29,672 nt of DNA from a virus, in IMG/VR virus record IMGVR_UViG_3300034168_000925, positions 1-29,672 of that record, one strand, 5' to 3'. The position numbers and the translations under genes were made by a program. Shown in pieces: positions 15,515-22,995 of the stretch; the stretch's first letter is position 1, and every line of letters begins with the position of its first letter. The notes beneath the pieces are model-generated. The model saw only the letters and a list, made by a program, of their open reading frames with translations, made no database searches and was not told where the DNA came from.

Positions 15515-15871
15515 ATGGCAAAGAAAACAAAAGCAGTAGAAGAAGTTACATCTTCTGAAATTAAATTACCAGACAACATGCAGATAATTAATCCTAATGC
15601 AGTTGTTAATGTAAGGATTAGTGCAAGTTTTTTTAATCGACTTGGTATTATTTTTCAAAGAATGATTGAAGATAAAACACAAGAAGAATTAGCAAATGCG
15701 TATCAACAAATAGAAAAAAAGAATATTTCTGAAATGTGGATACAAGATTTAGAAACCATGGTTATTTTAATTAACGAGTTTCAAAAAAATGCAAAAGCAG
15801 AAAACCAATTGAAAACCATAACAAAAGAAGAATATTCTAAAATGATGGCTGAAAGTCTTGGTGTAAACTAA
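15515..15871 (+). CDS. Lone + strand gene inside the - strand block, unknown function
   Basis: A 118-residue soluble protein, with a charged N-terminus (MAKKTKAVEEVTSS), a conserved-looking core (INPNAVVNVRISASFFNRLG) and a long helical, Glu/Lys/Gln-rich C-terminal half. It is predicted to be a helical bundle. No family is recognised. Its orientation is opposite to every other gene between 3423 and the window's right edge. It has its own near-consensus promoter 28 bp upstream and ends by a 4-bp convergent overlap (CTAA) with the 125-aa gene, so both frames use the same bases for their stops. Independent early or constitutive expression is the natural reading. Confidence 0.8.
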   Translation: MAKKTKAVEEVTSSEIKLPDNMQIINPNAVVNVRISASFFNRLGIIFQRMIEDKTQEELANAYQQIEKKNISEMWIQDLETMVILINEFQKNAKAENQLKTITKEEYSKMMAESLGVN

Positions 15872-16245
15872 AAGTAATAACCAATAAAATTACCAATTTC
15901 TATACAGATTTGTATAGCATCTGATAATTCTTTTTTATTACATTCAGAAAAACTTTTATATTGATGAGAAGCAGGATTGACAAGTCCTGCTTTTTCTTTT
16001 ACTGTTTCTTTCATTTCTTCAAATGTAGCACCAGTTTCTCGTGCAAGTTCTCTTATACAAGCATGAACTTTTGCAAGTTGACCTGAAGTTTTTTCATCTT
16101 CGTCAACTATTTTTGTAATATATAATTCAATTACTTCTCCTTCAGATAATTCTTTTCTAAATTCAAAGTATTTTGCAGCATCTTCTGTGGTTAATGGTTT
16201 AAGTTCACCATCATGTTTACCAAATCTAACTGTTATGTTTTGCAT
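15868..16245 (-). CDS. Conserved-looking phage protein, possibly recombination-related
   Basis: The 125-residue protein is beta-rich in its first 50 residues (NITVRFGKHDGELKPL) and helical after that, with QLAKVHACIRELARETGATF and a C-terminal KKELSDAIQICIEIGNF. The layout faintly recalls NinB/Orf-type recombination mediators, in which a QLAKVHA-like helix follows a beta-sheet, but the similarity is from memory and weak. Its start overlaps the upstream gene by 20 bp and its end overlaps the lone + strand gene by 4 bp. Confidence 0.65.
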   Translation of the reverse strand: MQNITVRFGKHDGELKPLTTEDAAKYFEFRKELSEGEVIELYITKIVDEDEKTSGQLAKVHACIRELARETGATFEEMKETVKEKAGLVNPASHQYKSFSECNKKELSDAIQICIEIGNFIGYYF

Positions 16246-16795
16246 CTTGATTTTTTATACATTTTAATAATACTTTTACTGTTTTTACGTCATCGTCAGA
16301 AGGATTTTTTACAACAAAACTATTTAATTTTGTTTTTACACGTTTTAGAACTGCTTGTTGTTTTTCACTATATGAACGATATTTATGTACTTTATGATAA
16401 AAATCATATTCCCATTTATTAATAACATTTAAATCATAACTTTTTTGAACAATTTTTAATAAATGCTCATCAAATATTTGTTTTTCAAGAGTTGTATTTA
16501 TTAAATCATTTTGACTTTTTAAATATTTTTGGCGTTTCAGTAAAGTTTTTGCTGAACTTGACATACTATGATCTTTAAAATGATCAATACATGATGAACC
16601 AATTTTTAATTGTTTATTATTAATTTTATTTTGAATAAGAAATACATTTAATATGTCATGTCCACAAGTACAATTATCTTCACTTATATAACAATATTTT
16701 AATTCCCATTCATCTTTAGCATTTTCCCAAGATTTTGCTTTTGAATTTTTTAAAAGTGTTTCTTTTAATCTGTTAAAATTAGAAGTTTCTCTCAT
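16226..16795 (-). CDS. Zinc-binding (treble-clef-like) phage protein
   Basis: In the 189-residue protein the N-terminal half holds a pattern seen in many phage and plasmid proteins: CTCGHDILNVFLIQN (residues 43-57) followed by LKIGSSCIDHF (63-73). This gives Cys and His ligands for one zinc ion, typically a CxCGH...(V/I)GS.C...F treble-clef-like knuckle. The C-terminal half is long, basic and helical, suited to nucleic-acid binding. Function is unknown. It lies just downstream of the SF2 helicase, separated by 16 bp. Confidence 0.7.
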   Translation of the reverse strand: MRETSNFNRLKETLLKNSKAKSWENAKDEWELKYCYISEDNCTCGHDILNVFLIQNKINNKQLKIGSSCIDHFKDHSMSSSAKTLLKRQKYLKSQNDLINTTLEKQIFDEHLLKIVQKSYDLNVINKWEYDFYHKVHKYRSYSEKQQAVLKRVKTKLNSFVVKNPSDDDVKTVKVLLKCIKNQDAKHNS

Positions 16796-16811
16796 TATTG
16801 TTATTTTTTAA

Positions 16812-17909
16812 TTAAACAATCTTCCAAGTAATTTTTTCTTGATCTAAATCACTTAGTGCGCTAGTTACCCAATCTACATCTACAGTATTATCATATGCCA
16901 AAATATGTATAACTGATTGTTGATCAGGATTTAATCTTAGTAATCTTCCAATTCTTTGACTACTTTTTCTTTCGTTACCATACGCGTGTAGTATTACACC
17001 GTATTTTAAATTTGGTATATTAACACCTTCATTCAATTGTTGAACAGATGCTAAACACATTGATTTACCAGATTTAAAATCTTCTAGATTTTGTGCACTA
17101 TCAGGATTTTTAGAATGATAGCTTTTATCACAAACTCGATCAGCTTGTTCAGTAGTATTGCAAAATATTATGCATTTATCATTAAGAGTCTCAAGTATAT
17201 TTTTTACGTGGTTCTCTTTAGTTTTATATTGCATTAATCCTTGCATACGCATGATTCTCATTTTTTGCTTTGCTGTAATAGAGAACTCTTTATCAATTCT
17301 AGATGTCCAGTATTGATAATGATCTCTTTCTGAAGTCATGAATCCTCCACCATTTTTAGTAGAAACCTTAAATGTTTTATATGATGATAATGGTAATAAA
17401 TGTACTATAATGCGATAATCATTAAGTATATGATCATCAATAGCATCATCTGTCAAATAAGTATATACTATCGGACAATACTTTTGTACCATCTCACCTT
17501 TTTCTGAATTCTTATATCTAGGTGGAGTACCAGATAAACCAAGTATTTTACCTGCAAAAAATAATAAATGCATGTCATGCGAGTTTAACAAGTTATGACA
17601 TTCATCTAAATAAATACAATCAAAATCTACTCCTTGATTTTTTAAAGATATATAAGTTGAAAACTTAATATGAATCAATAAATGTTCAAGTCCAAATTTG
17701 TATGCATCATCTTTCCAAGACTCAAAAATTGATAATTTAGGTGCAACAACAAGAAACTTTCTAGCTCCTTTGTCAAATTCTTTTGACATGTGTTGTAAAC
17801 CTATAAATGTTTTACCAACACCCATTGATACACCTAAACCACAACGATGAACATTTTCAACAGCATCTAGTGCTTCTTTTTGAATTTGTTCTCGTTTATT
17901 TTGTTTCAT
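16812..17909 (-). CDS. Superfamily 2 DEAD/SNF2-like helicase
   Basis: The 365-residue protein has motif I SMGVGKT (28-34), Ia VVAPKLS, motif II DECH (102-105), motif III SGTP (126-129), motif IV-like CIIFCNTTEQA, motif V-like QQLNEGVNIP and motif VI QRIGRLLR (318-325). This is a minimal two-RecA-domain SF2 enzyme similar in type to phage UvsW/SNF2-like helicases that remodel forks or D-loops. No extra accessory domains are visible. It overlaps the upstream 94-aa gene by 14 bp and belongs to the replication/recombination block. Confidence 0.92.
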   Translation of the reverse strand: MKQNKREQIQKEALDAVENVHRCGLGVSMGVGKTFIGLQHMSKEFDKGARKFLVVAPKLSIFESWKDDAYKFGLEHLLIHIKFSTYISLKNQGVDFDCIYLDECHNLLNSHDMHLLFFAGKILGLSGTPPRYKNSEKGEMVQKYCPIVYTYLTDDAIDDHILNDYRIIVHLLPLSSYKTFKVSTKNGGGFMTSERDHYQYWTSRIDKEFSITAKQKMRIMRMQGLMQYKTKENHVKNILETLNDKCIIFCNTTEQADRVCDKSYHSKNPDSAQNLEDFKSGKSMCLASVQQLNEGVNIPNLKYGVILHAYGNERKSSQRIGRLLRLNPDQQSVIHILAYDNTVDVDWVTSALSDLDQEKITWKIV

Positions 17910-18180
17910 CTACTTTTTTCTTTTTGTAAGTTCTGTGTTTTGGAAACTGAACTTTAGTAGTTTCAACAATTTTTTCTAATTGTTCTTTCTTTGCAAAAAG
18001 TTTTTCAAATTCATAATCTTGTTTGTCAACCCATCTAATACCAAGTACAAATAAATTAAACATTCTATGAAACCAAGATGGTTTTTCTTGCATCCATAAA
18101 ATTAATCCTTTGCCTTTTATTGCTTCTTCTTGTGTTTTTGTACCAATTACGTAACACCCTGTAAATTTACTGTTATCCAT
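17896..18180 (-). CDS. Small basic protein upstream of the SF2 helicase, unknown
   Basis: A 94-residue protein with a beta-like N-terminus (FTGCYVIGTK), a Trp-rich middle (ILWMQEKPSWFHRMF) and a Lys-rich C-terminus (HRTYKKKKVDETK). The hydrophobic stretch around residues 40-50 is too short and interrupted for a clear membrane helix. It overlaps the SF2 helicase start by 14 bp, so the two are translationally coupled. It may be a helicase partner, but no family is recognised. Confidence 0.65.
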   Translation of the reverse strand: MDNSKFTGCYVIGTKTQEEAIKGKGLILWMQEKPSWFHRMFNLFVLGIRWVDKQDYEFEKLFAKKEQLEKIVETTKVQFPKHRTYKKKKVDETK

Positions 18181-18181
18181 T

Positions 18182-18586
18182 TTATAATCTATTTGTTGAA
18201 AAATTAAGTTCTTTTGCTTTTACTGGATTTAATTCAATCCATGTGTGACATGATCTACATACTGATAACCATGTTGTTTTGTCAAGGTAATATAAATTTC
18301 TACCTTTTTTATGATGAACATCAGTACTTTGTAAAGTACAATCAGATAATCTTGCTTGACATCCAGAATGTAAAGATAAGAAATCTTTTCGCATTATTGA
18401 ATATAACTTATCAAGAGGATCTTGTTTATCTGCTTTTGGTTTTATAGGTTTAGGAAGTTTTTTTGGAAGTGGAGTCAAGTTTTCCTTTAACCAACATTGT
18501 TTGCAATATCTATTGCCATTGTGGTTTTTCCAAATGACTTGTTCAGTTTCACAACTGTCACAAATCTTTTTCTTTGTTTGAATCAT
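18182..18586 (-). CDS. HNH-type nuclease with N-terminal zinc ribbon
   Basis: The 134-residue protein has two metal modules. The first is a zinc ribbon with C9-x2-C12 and C28-x2-C31. The second is an HNH-like module: C76 and C83, the DVHHKKGR motif (89-96) with paired histidines, and CRSCHTWIELNP (110-121), which closes the beta-beta-alpha-metal fold. Compact proteins of this form occur in many phages as HNH or NinG-like nucleases acting on recombination or replication intermediates. The proline/lysine linker between modules (37-52) is likely flexible. It is placed between an acidic 95-aa protein and the SF2 helicase group. Confidence 0.82.
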   Translation of the reverse strand: MIQTKKKICDSCETEQVIWKNHNGNRYCKQCWLKENLTPLPKKLPKPIKPKADKQDPLDKLYSIMRKDFLSLHSGCQARLSDCTLQSTDVHHKKGRNLYYLDKTTWLSVCRSCHTWIELNPVKAKELNFSTNRL

Positions 18587-18874
18587 TTATTGTTCTATAT
18601 TATCGTAATCGATAAAGTCGTCATCAAGCAATTTTTCTTCTGGTAAAATAGTAGTTAAATCTTCTAAATCTTCTTCAGTAAAATCTTCATCATCAATTGA
18701 TTCAAATTCATCTGGAGTTGATGGTCCGTGTTTTAAAACACTAAAAATAAAAGGATCATTATACTCTTCACCATGATTATATGCAACAAGTCCTTTAAGT
18801 TCTTCATCAGACATTCTTAAGTACTGTTCTATTGACATTTCGACACTTTTACCATTTGGTAACTGATATATCAT
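18587..18874 (-). CDS. Small very acidic phage protein, unknown function
   Basis: A 95-residue protein with a short N-terminal domain (YQLPNGKSVEMSIEQYLRM, then SDEELKGLVAYNHG) and a highly acidic C-terminal half (DEFESIDDEDFTEEDLEDL). The N-terminal segment has the look of a family frequent in Bacteroidota phages, recalled from memory. The acid tail could mimic DNA or bind a basic partner. It lies directly before the HNH gene with no gap, and after the largest gap in this block (18875-18969). Confidence 0.65.
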   Translation of the reverse strand: MIYQLPNGKSVEMSIEQYLRMSDEELKGLVAYNHGEEYNDPFIFSVLKHGPSTPDEFESIDDEDFTEEDLEDLTTILPEEKLLDDDFIDYDNIEQ

Positions 18875-18969
18875 TATATTATTTTTTAAATATAGTACTA
18901 AAGTAATACATATTTTTGCAGCATAATGACTAAACTAATTAACAATGATAAATATTTTCTACTATAACG

Positions 18970-19344
18970 CTATAATTCAGCGTCATCTGCAAAGTTTTTT
19001 ATAAAATGTGTAAAAGAACTTATTTTTCCATGAATAAGTTGTTTATCATGGTATGATGAAATATTAATTGTTTGATGAACTGTGTCAATTGAAACTAATA
19101 TATTTACATCTCTATAAAGTTGAGTTCCAATACCATAACCTAGATCACTATCCCATTCATCAAATGGTATCATTTTGCAAAAAATCATTCGTGCAAGGTA
19201 ATCAGGATCATCCCATCTTAACTTTTTACTAAGTACTTGGTGCATAATATTAATCAAATCTTTACTATTGTAATGCGTATATAAATACACTCTTCCATAA
19301 GGACCGATGATTTCTACTTGTCCACTATTTAAATTTGTCTCCAT
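18970..19344 (-). CDS. Conserved-looking small phage protein, unknown function
   Basis: The ATG at 19344 gives 124 residues; a TTG two codons upstream is less likely. The sequence is beta-rich with RVYLYTHYNS early, an acidic WDDPDYLARMIF helix, the stretch SDLGYGIGTQLYRDVNILVS, and a His-rich C-terminus. The LGYGIGT...V.ID pattern recalls a family of uncharacterised phage and plasmid proteins. It overlaps the 53-aa gene by 20 bp and is followed by a 95-bp gap that may hold a promoter for the genes below; I could not place boxes there with confidence. Confidence 0.65.
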   Translation of the reverse strand: METNLNSGQVEIIGPYGRVYLYTHYNSKDLINIMHQVLSKKLRWDDPDYLARMIFCKMIPFDEWDSDLGYGIGTQLYRDVNILVSIDTVHQTINISSYHDKQLIHGKISSFTHFIKNFADDAEL

Positions 19345-19486
19345 ACGCAATTTTTAATCCAATTTTAAACCAAAAAATATGAATATAAAACATATGATTA
19401 AACTTTGAAACAATTGATTCTTTTTTGATAAAGATGCCTAAACCAAATTCTCTATTATTTATTCTAAAAACACGTTCAAATTTCAT
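19325..19486 (-). CDS. Small (53 aa) basic protein with a hydrophobic segment
   Basis: The frame is open further upstream inside the dUTPase gene, but the ATG at 19486 is one base after the dUTPase stop and is the natural start. The product has a basic N-terminus (MKFERVFRINNREFGLG) and an aromatic hydrophobic stretch (HMFYIHIFWFKIGLKIAYG, residues 32-50) that could cross or lie on the membrane. It overlaps the next gene by 20 bp. Its function is unknown. Confidence 0.6.
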   Translation of the reverse strand: MKFERVFRINNREFGLGIFIKKESIVSKFNHMFYIHIFWFKIGLKIAYGDKFK

Positions 19487-19487
19487 A

Positions 19488-19904
19488 TTATTTTGTTGTT
19501 GAACCAAAACCACCTTCACCTCTTTCAGTAGATGACAATTCATCAACTTCTTCAAAAGTTACTTGTGGATAAGGTAGTATTACTAATTGACCAATTTTAT
19601 CACCAATCTGATATACATTTTCTCCAGCATATCCAAATTTAAATAATATTTCTCCTCTGTAACCACTATCAATTACACCAACACTATTGCGTAAATGTAA
19701 ATCATATTTTGAAATACTACTTCTAGGAAATACTAATCCTACAAATCCTTCTGGAATTTCAACTGCTAATCCTGTACTATATACAATATTATCAAATTCA
19801 TCAAATTCATAATTGATACATGTAATATCCATACCAGCATCTCCTGGTTTAGCGTAAGAAGGAACTATTGCATCTTTGTGCAATTTTTTAATTTTAACTT
19901 GCAT
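19488..19904 (-). CDS. dut: dUTP diphosphatase (trimeric dUTPase)
   Basis: All five motifs of trimeric dUTPases are present in 138 residues: motif 1 AGMDI (23-27), motif 2 PRSS (60-63), motif 3 GVIDSGYRGE (76-85, catalytic D79), motif 4 around IGQLVI (104-109), and motif 5 RGEGGFGST (128-136), the flexible arm that closes over the active site. It hydrolyses dUTP to dUMP and pyrophosphate, lowering dUTP and supplying the dTMP precursor. The length is that of a normal single-domain enzyme. It works in the same direction as the Ung-type glycosylase at 14734 to keep uracil out of phage DNA. It overlaps the membrane-protein gene upstream by 11 bp. Confidence 0.95.
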   Translation of the reverse strand: MQVKIKKLHKDAIVPSYAKPGDAGMDITCINYEFDEFDNIVYSTGLAVEIPEGFVGLVFPRSSISKYDLHLRNSVGVIDSGYRGEILFKFGYAGENVYQIGDKIGQLVILPYPQVTFEEVDELSSTERGEGGFGSTTK

Positions 19905-20145
19905 AATTGTTATTATTGTGATTATTAATTGTAGTTTCCCAAGTAAATGTAAATGATAACATCCATATTAAAACTTGAAATGTGTGTTCTGTTATATTTT
20001 CTTCAGGATAATCATCTGCATTGTATAATACACCGATCATAATTCCTTTAATAATAGTAAAATAAAACATATAATTACCCCATGCTGCAAATAAAATAAA
20101 TGCAAAAAGAAGTATTATTACGAGTATAATTGTAATTGTCATCAT
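19894..20145 (-). CDS. Small membrane protein, unknown function
   Basis: The 83-residue protein begins with a strongly hydrophobic helix (residues 3-24, Ile, Leu and Phe-rich) and has further hydrophobic segments around residues 27-40 and 57-70, with an acidic loop DDYPEENITEH between. The C-terminus is Asn-rich and polar. The first segment may be a membrane anchor rather than a cleaved signal, since no signal-peptidase site is obvious. Two ATGs are adjacent at the start. It lies just downstream of a strong hairpin, so it is probably the first gene of the dUTPase transcript. Confidence 0.7.
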   Translation of the reverse strand: MMTITIILVIILLFAFILFAAWGNYMFYFTIIKGIMIGVLYNADDYPEENITEHTFQVLIWMLSFTFTWETTINNHNNNNYAS

Positions 20146-20179
20146 AAGATTTTTTTTACAATATTACTCAATAAAATAA

Positions 20180-20215
20180 TACAAACCAAGAACTGTCATA
20201 AATTCTTGGTTTGTA
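20180..20215 (-). terminator. Strong hairpin terminator after the 84-aa gene
   Basis: A 13-bp uninterrupted stem (20180-20192 with 20203-20215, core ACAAACCAAGAA) closes a 10-nt loop. On the - strand it is followed by a T-rich tract (ATTATTTTATT), 14 bp beyond the stop at 20229. It separates the accessory block from the dUTPase and replication block. Confidence 0.85.
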
Positions 20216-20228
20216 AAATTTAAATTAT

Positions 20229-20483
20229 TTAATCATAAACAAAAGAAACTGTTTGATTAAAGGGGTTAAACTCTACTTGGTTAAACTTGTAATAGTTACC
20301 TGCTGGAAGTTTAATAATATCATGTTCTTCATGAGTAATAGTAGCATCTTTTGCAACATTGAATTTAATAACACTATTTTCCAAGTGTTCATAAACCATT
20401 TGTTTGTCTGAAACTACTGCGTGAGTATTAGCAAAGTCACCTGTTGCCAATACAATTCTGTTTGATTTTAATTCTTTTGACAT
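20229..20483 (-). CDS. Small beta-rich protein, resembles the C-terminal part of a QGD/LPAG family
   Basis: The 84-residue protein contains RIVLATGDFANTHAVV (9-24) and ITHEEHDIIKLPAGNYY (49-65) followed by QVEFNP. From memory these match the second half of a family of small bacterial and phage proteins with the order QGD, then GE.TGHAH, then HEEH..I.LP.G.Y...QREY.P. The first element, QGD, is present at the end of the gene just upstream, which overlaps this one by 1 bp (TAATG). The function of the family is unknown. A hairpin terminator follows. Confidence 0.7.
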   Translation of the reverse strand: MSKELKSNRIVLATGDFANTHAVVSDKQMVYEHLENSVIKFNVAKDATITHEEHDIIKLPAGNYYKFNQVEFNPFNQTVSFVYD

Positions 20484-21181
20484 TACGTTTGAGATTTAAT
20501 TAATGAGCTGTATATTGCATAATCTAAATGATAAGGTGTACATACTTCTGAATCAGCATTTGCTTCTACAATAAATATATCACCTTGTCGATAAATTGCT
20601 TTTGGATTTGTAATACCAATTCTACATGTCCAAGCAATTGCTTCTAATGCAGATTCTTTTAATGCAATTTCTGTTGGCACATACAACCAATAATTTCTAC
20701 CTGTTGTAGTACAAGAACATTTAACAGCATAAACACTACTGTTATTACGTTGCCATTCACTAATAGTACTACCAAATAATTCAGTACCGTTAATTTTATA
20801 CAACGTGTATTTATCAACACCTGTTTGAAGATACGGTGTACCATCTTTTTCCCAACGTTGATTGTTTAATACGACTTCCTTCATATCAATTAATTCAGGA
20901 TCTGCTTGTTTAAACACTTCATCTACTCCAATAACGTCAAAATACAATCTGCGTTTTTCTACATTATCTTGTTCAAATGCTTCAGATGCTGTAATTGGTT
21001 CAACATCAGACCACACAGTTGACACATAATCTCCAAATTCTTCAAGTGATTCATAAATAATCACATTTTTGAGAAATTCTTTAAATGTAGAATAACTGGT
21101 TTTCCATAATCTAAGTGCCTCATCTAATGAAACACCTCTTACATTCCTCACTGTGAATGTATATTTTTTAAATTTATTCAT
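20483..21181 (-). CDS. DUF6745-like conserved protein
   Basis: The 232-residue protein has a mixed alpha/beta N-terminal half with no recognised motif and a C-terminal region CTTTGRNYWLYVPTEIALKE followed by AIAWTCRIG. That region resembles the (S/T)GR.Y.LRVPP.....EA.AWTF segment of DUF6745-type proteins. It ends with YRQGDIFIVEANAD and a short tail. The QGD stretch looks like the start of the domain continued in the next gene, with TAATG between them. The biochemical function is unknown. It overlaps the GGGDSG protein gene upstream by 8 bp. Confidence 0.55.
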   Translation of the reverse strand: MNKFKKYTFTVRNVRGVSLDEALRLWKTSYSTFKEFLKNVIIYESLEEFGDYVSTVWSDVEPITASEAFEQDNVEKRRLYFDVIGVDEVFKQADPELIDMKEVVLNNQRWEKDGTPYLQTGVDKYTLYKINGTELFGSTISEWQRNNSSVYAVKCSCTTTGRNYWLYVPTEIALKESALEAIAWTCRIGITNPKAIYRQGDIFIVEANADSEVCTPYHLDYAIYSSLIKSQT

Positions 21182-21854
21182 TGTTTTCGTTTTCTAATCG
21201 TTCTTGTAAATCTATGCATATGTCATTTTCTGAAGTTTCATATGTTGAATATTCAATTAATTCAATTTTAAAAATAATACTATCATTGACAGTTTTCATT
21301 TCAAGTCTTTCAACAAGTTTATGTTCATTGAAATAATTTACATCAATTTTACTGAATGCGTCAGTCATCTTAGATTTTATATGTTCAGACATTTCTTCTT
21401 CTAATACACGTAATTCTGGAGTTATAAATCCATTTACAATGTTAAAAGAAACATCAACAGTAAAATCATCTTCAAAATTACCACTAATCTGGTATTCTAT
21501 ACTGTCAAATCCAAATGCTTTTGGAATAAACATCTCAATTGGTTCTTTTAAAGTCATTGTACCCCAATCATCTTCTGAATAATAATCAACACCATCAAAA
21601 CATTTTGTTACTGTATTATATTCAGCTCTACCATTTGCAGAGAATTCACCTGCCCAAGAACCATAATCAAGTTCTGTGTACATCATGTCTACTAAAGCAG
21701 ATATTTCTTCTCCATCAGCACTTTCACCGTCTAATTCAAAGAATACCCATCCAGAGTCTCCTCCACCTTCCCAGCAAAGTTCAAGTAATTTTCCTTCTTC
21801 AACTTGTTTGTCACACCATGCAATAATATCTTGTATACTAATAATTTCACTCAT
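21174..21854 (-). CDS. Conserved acidic protein with a GGGDSG motif, unknown function
   Basis: The 226-residue acidic protein has ELCWEGGGDSGWVFFELDG (residues 25-43), LDYGSWAGEFSANG (62-75) and FDGVDYYSEDDWG, a set of segments seen together in an uncharacterised family found in bacteria and phages. The rest is beta-rich with a C-terminal helical, acidic tail. There are no obvious catalytic residues beyond the clustered Gly, Asp and Glu, which could bind a metal. It overlaps its neighbours on both sides by 8 bp, between the DUF6745-like and the HHSISSKK gene. Confidence 0.65.
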   Translation of the reverse strand: MSEIISIQDIIAWCDKQVEEGKLLELCWEGGGDSGWVFFELDGESADGEEISALVDMMYTELDYGSWAGEFSANGRAEYNTVTKCFDGVDYYSEDDWGTMTLKEPIEMFIPKAFGFDSIEYQISGNFEDDFTVDVSFNIVNGFITPELRVLEEEMSEHIKSKMTDAFSKIDVNYFNEHKLVERLEMKTVNDSIIFKIELIEYSTYETSENDICIDLQERLENENNE

Positions 21855-22257
21855 GATTTTCTAAATTTACTGTTTCTTTTTTAAATACATAATCTGATTT
21901 TTCATCTTGTATTGCTTTCAATACTTTACGACCCTCACCTGGTTTATACATCCAGTTTACTTGAGTCATGTTGTCAAGGTAATCTTTGATAGTTGGAATA
22001 AATCCAATGTCTTCAATCACATGTTGTTCACCAATTGCTCTAACAGGAACCATTTTTCCTTCTGAATTGATAATATACGTACCAAACTTTTCTTCGCACC
22101 AGAATATACCTTCTGAGTGATGTCTTAGTGCTCTATGACGCATGTCTGGATAGTGCATTTTTGTTTCGTCAAACCAATTATGTATAGCGAGGTAGTCATC
22201 AACATGACCACCCCACTTCTTTTTACTACTAATACTATGATGCAATGGATGTGACAT
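21847..22257 (-). CDS. DUF6915-like conserved protein
   Basis: The 136-residue protein starts MSHPLHHSISSKKKWGGHVD and contains YLAIHNWFDETKMHYPDMRH and RALRHHSEGIFWCEEKFG. It also has IGEQHVIEDIGFIPT. This order of segments (HH.ISS..K.GG..EDY..IHDWFD.SK, RHRALRHH.EGIF, GEQHV.EDLG.IP) is that of a widespread small family I recall as DUF6915. The many conserved His and Asp/Glu residues suggest a metal site. Family function is unknown. It overlaps the downstream gene by 8 bp. Confidence 0.75.
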   Translation of the reverse strand: MSHPLHHSISSKKKWGGHVDDYLAIHNWFDETKMHYPDMRHRALRHHSEGIFWCEEKFGTYIINSEGKMVPVRAIGEQHVIEDIGFIPTIKDYLDNMTQVNWMYKPGEGRKVLKAIQDEKSDYVFKKETVNLENHE

Positions 22258-22259
22258 AA

Positions 22260-22451
22260 TTAAAGTATTTTAAATTCATCAATTTCTGGCACTAAACTCA
22301 ATGTGCTGCCAGTTTCCCAGTTCACATGAATTTGTCCAATACCATCAATTGATTTGATAACACCTTTTGTACCAGGTTCTGGTGATTGTGTGTCATCCAT
22401 GTAAATTAATTCAACAGTTTTACCAATGATATCATTATTATATTTCTCCAT
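22260..22451 (-). CDS. DUF4314 domain protein
   Basis: The 63-residue protein matches DUF4314 almost end to end: GKTVELIYMDDTQSPEPGTK, then GVIKSIDGIGQIHVNWETGS and a final LSLVPEIDEFKIL. The pattern G..VEL..M.D..PP..GT.G.V..ID..GQIHV.W..GS.L....D.F is the family consensus and implies a small SH3-like beta-barrel. The domain is often found in conjugative elements and phages, with no known activity. It lies between the DUF6915-like gene (2-bp gap) and the 185-aa gene (14-bp overlap). Confidence 0.85.
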   Translation of the reverse strand: MEKYNNDIIGKTVELIYMDDTQSPEPGTKGVIKSIDGIGQIHVNWETGSTLSLVPEIDEFKIL

Positions 22452-22995
22452 TTTGTTTCATTTTAAAATATTCTTCAAATATATTTGTAAATCTACCTTC
22501 CATTTTACTAACATTTTCATTACCAAATGGATGTGGTTTTAATGAAATTGCATCAATTAATTCACCATCATCATTTGCAATTTTACCTTCTCTAACCATC
22601 TCATGTACATCCATAACAGATTCATTCTGAGATTCATACGTTGAAATTAAACATTCAATTTTAGGTAAATTTTTCCAATTTTTTGGAAGTTTTTTTACAC
22701 CTTCTGGTGCTTTACGTAACCATGCTTCTGATGACCAAGAAAAACAAATAGGTTCTTGTCCTTCTTTTACCAAGTGAGCAAATAATGATGGAATTTGTTG
22801 TGCTAATTTGTCTTTAGAATTATCATCTTCAAGAAATTCATTTGGAACAGGTATTGCTAAAACATTATGTTCACCATCTTTGTTTTTTGCAAGAACTGTT
22901 ATCATTGGTCCTAAACCACCTTCTTTACTTAACAAATACAACATTAATTCTGTATTTGCTTTTTTAAATTGTTTAATATGTTCCTCGTTGCTCAT
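22438..22995 (-). CDS. Conserved-looking phage protein, unknown function
   Basis: The frame is open to 23049, but the ATG at 22995 (MSNEEHIKQFKKANTELM) gives a normal soluble N-terminus and a 185-residue product. The sequence has a helical start, a beta-rich middle (PMITVLAKNKDGEHNVLAIP) and CFSWSSEAWLRK, then CLISTYESQ and an acid/basic C-terminus (FTNIFEEYFKMKQNG). The ICFSWSSEAW stretch is typical of an uncharacterised group of phage proteins that respond to no known motif search I can name. It overlaps the upstream gene by 23 bp and the DUF4314 gene by 14 bp. Confidence 0.6.
   Translation of the reverse strand: MSNEEHIKQFKKANTELMLYLLSKEGGLGPMITVLAKNKDGEHNVLAIPVPNEFLEDDNSKDKLAQQIPSLFAHLVKEGQEPICFSWSSEAWLRKAPEGVKKLPKNWKNLPKIECLISTYESQNESVMDVHEMVREGKIANDDGELIDAISLKPHPFGNENVSKMEGRFTNIFEEYFKMKQNGEI

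Noticed and set aside
18875-18969. Promoter in the 95-bp gap before the 95-aa acidic gene
   Set aside because: The position is suitable, but no TAnnTTTG box with a TTTG at the right spacing could be found on the - strand.
20483-20483. Frameshift or sequencing error joining the two genes at the TAATG
   Set aside because: The stop and start are in a standard coupling arrangement used elsewhere in this window, so a base-calling error need not be assumed. The split-domain idea is kept as a finding instead.
21539-21864. Overlapping + strand frames opposite the GGGDSG gene
   Set aside because: They are rich in His, Leu and Ser from antisense reading of an acidic gene, and both real neighbours are well supported on the - strand.
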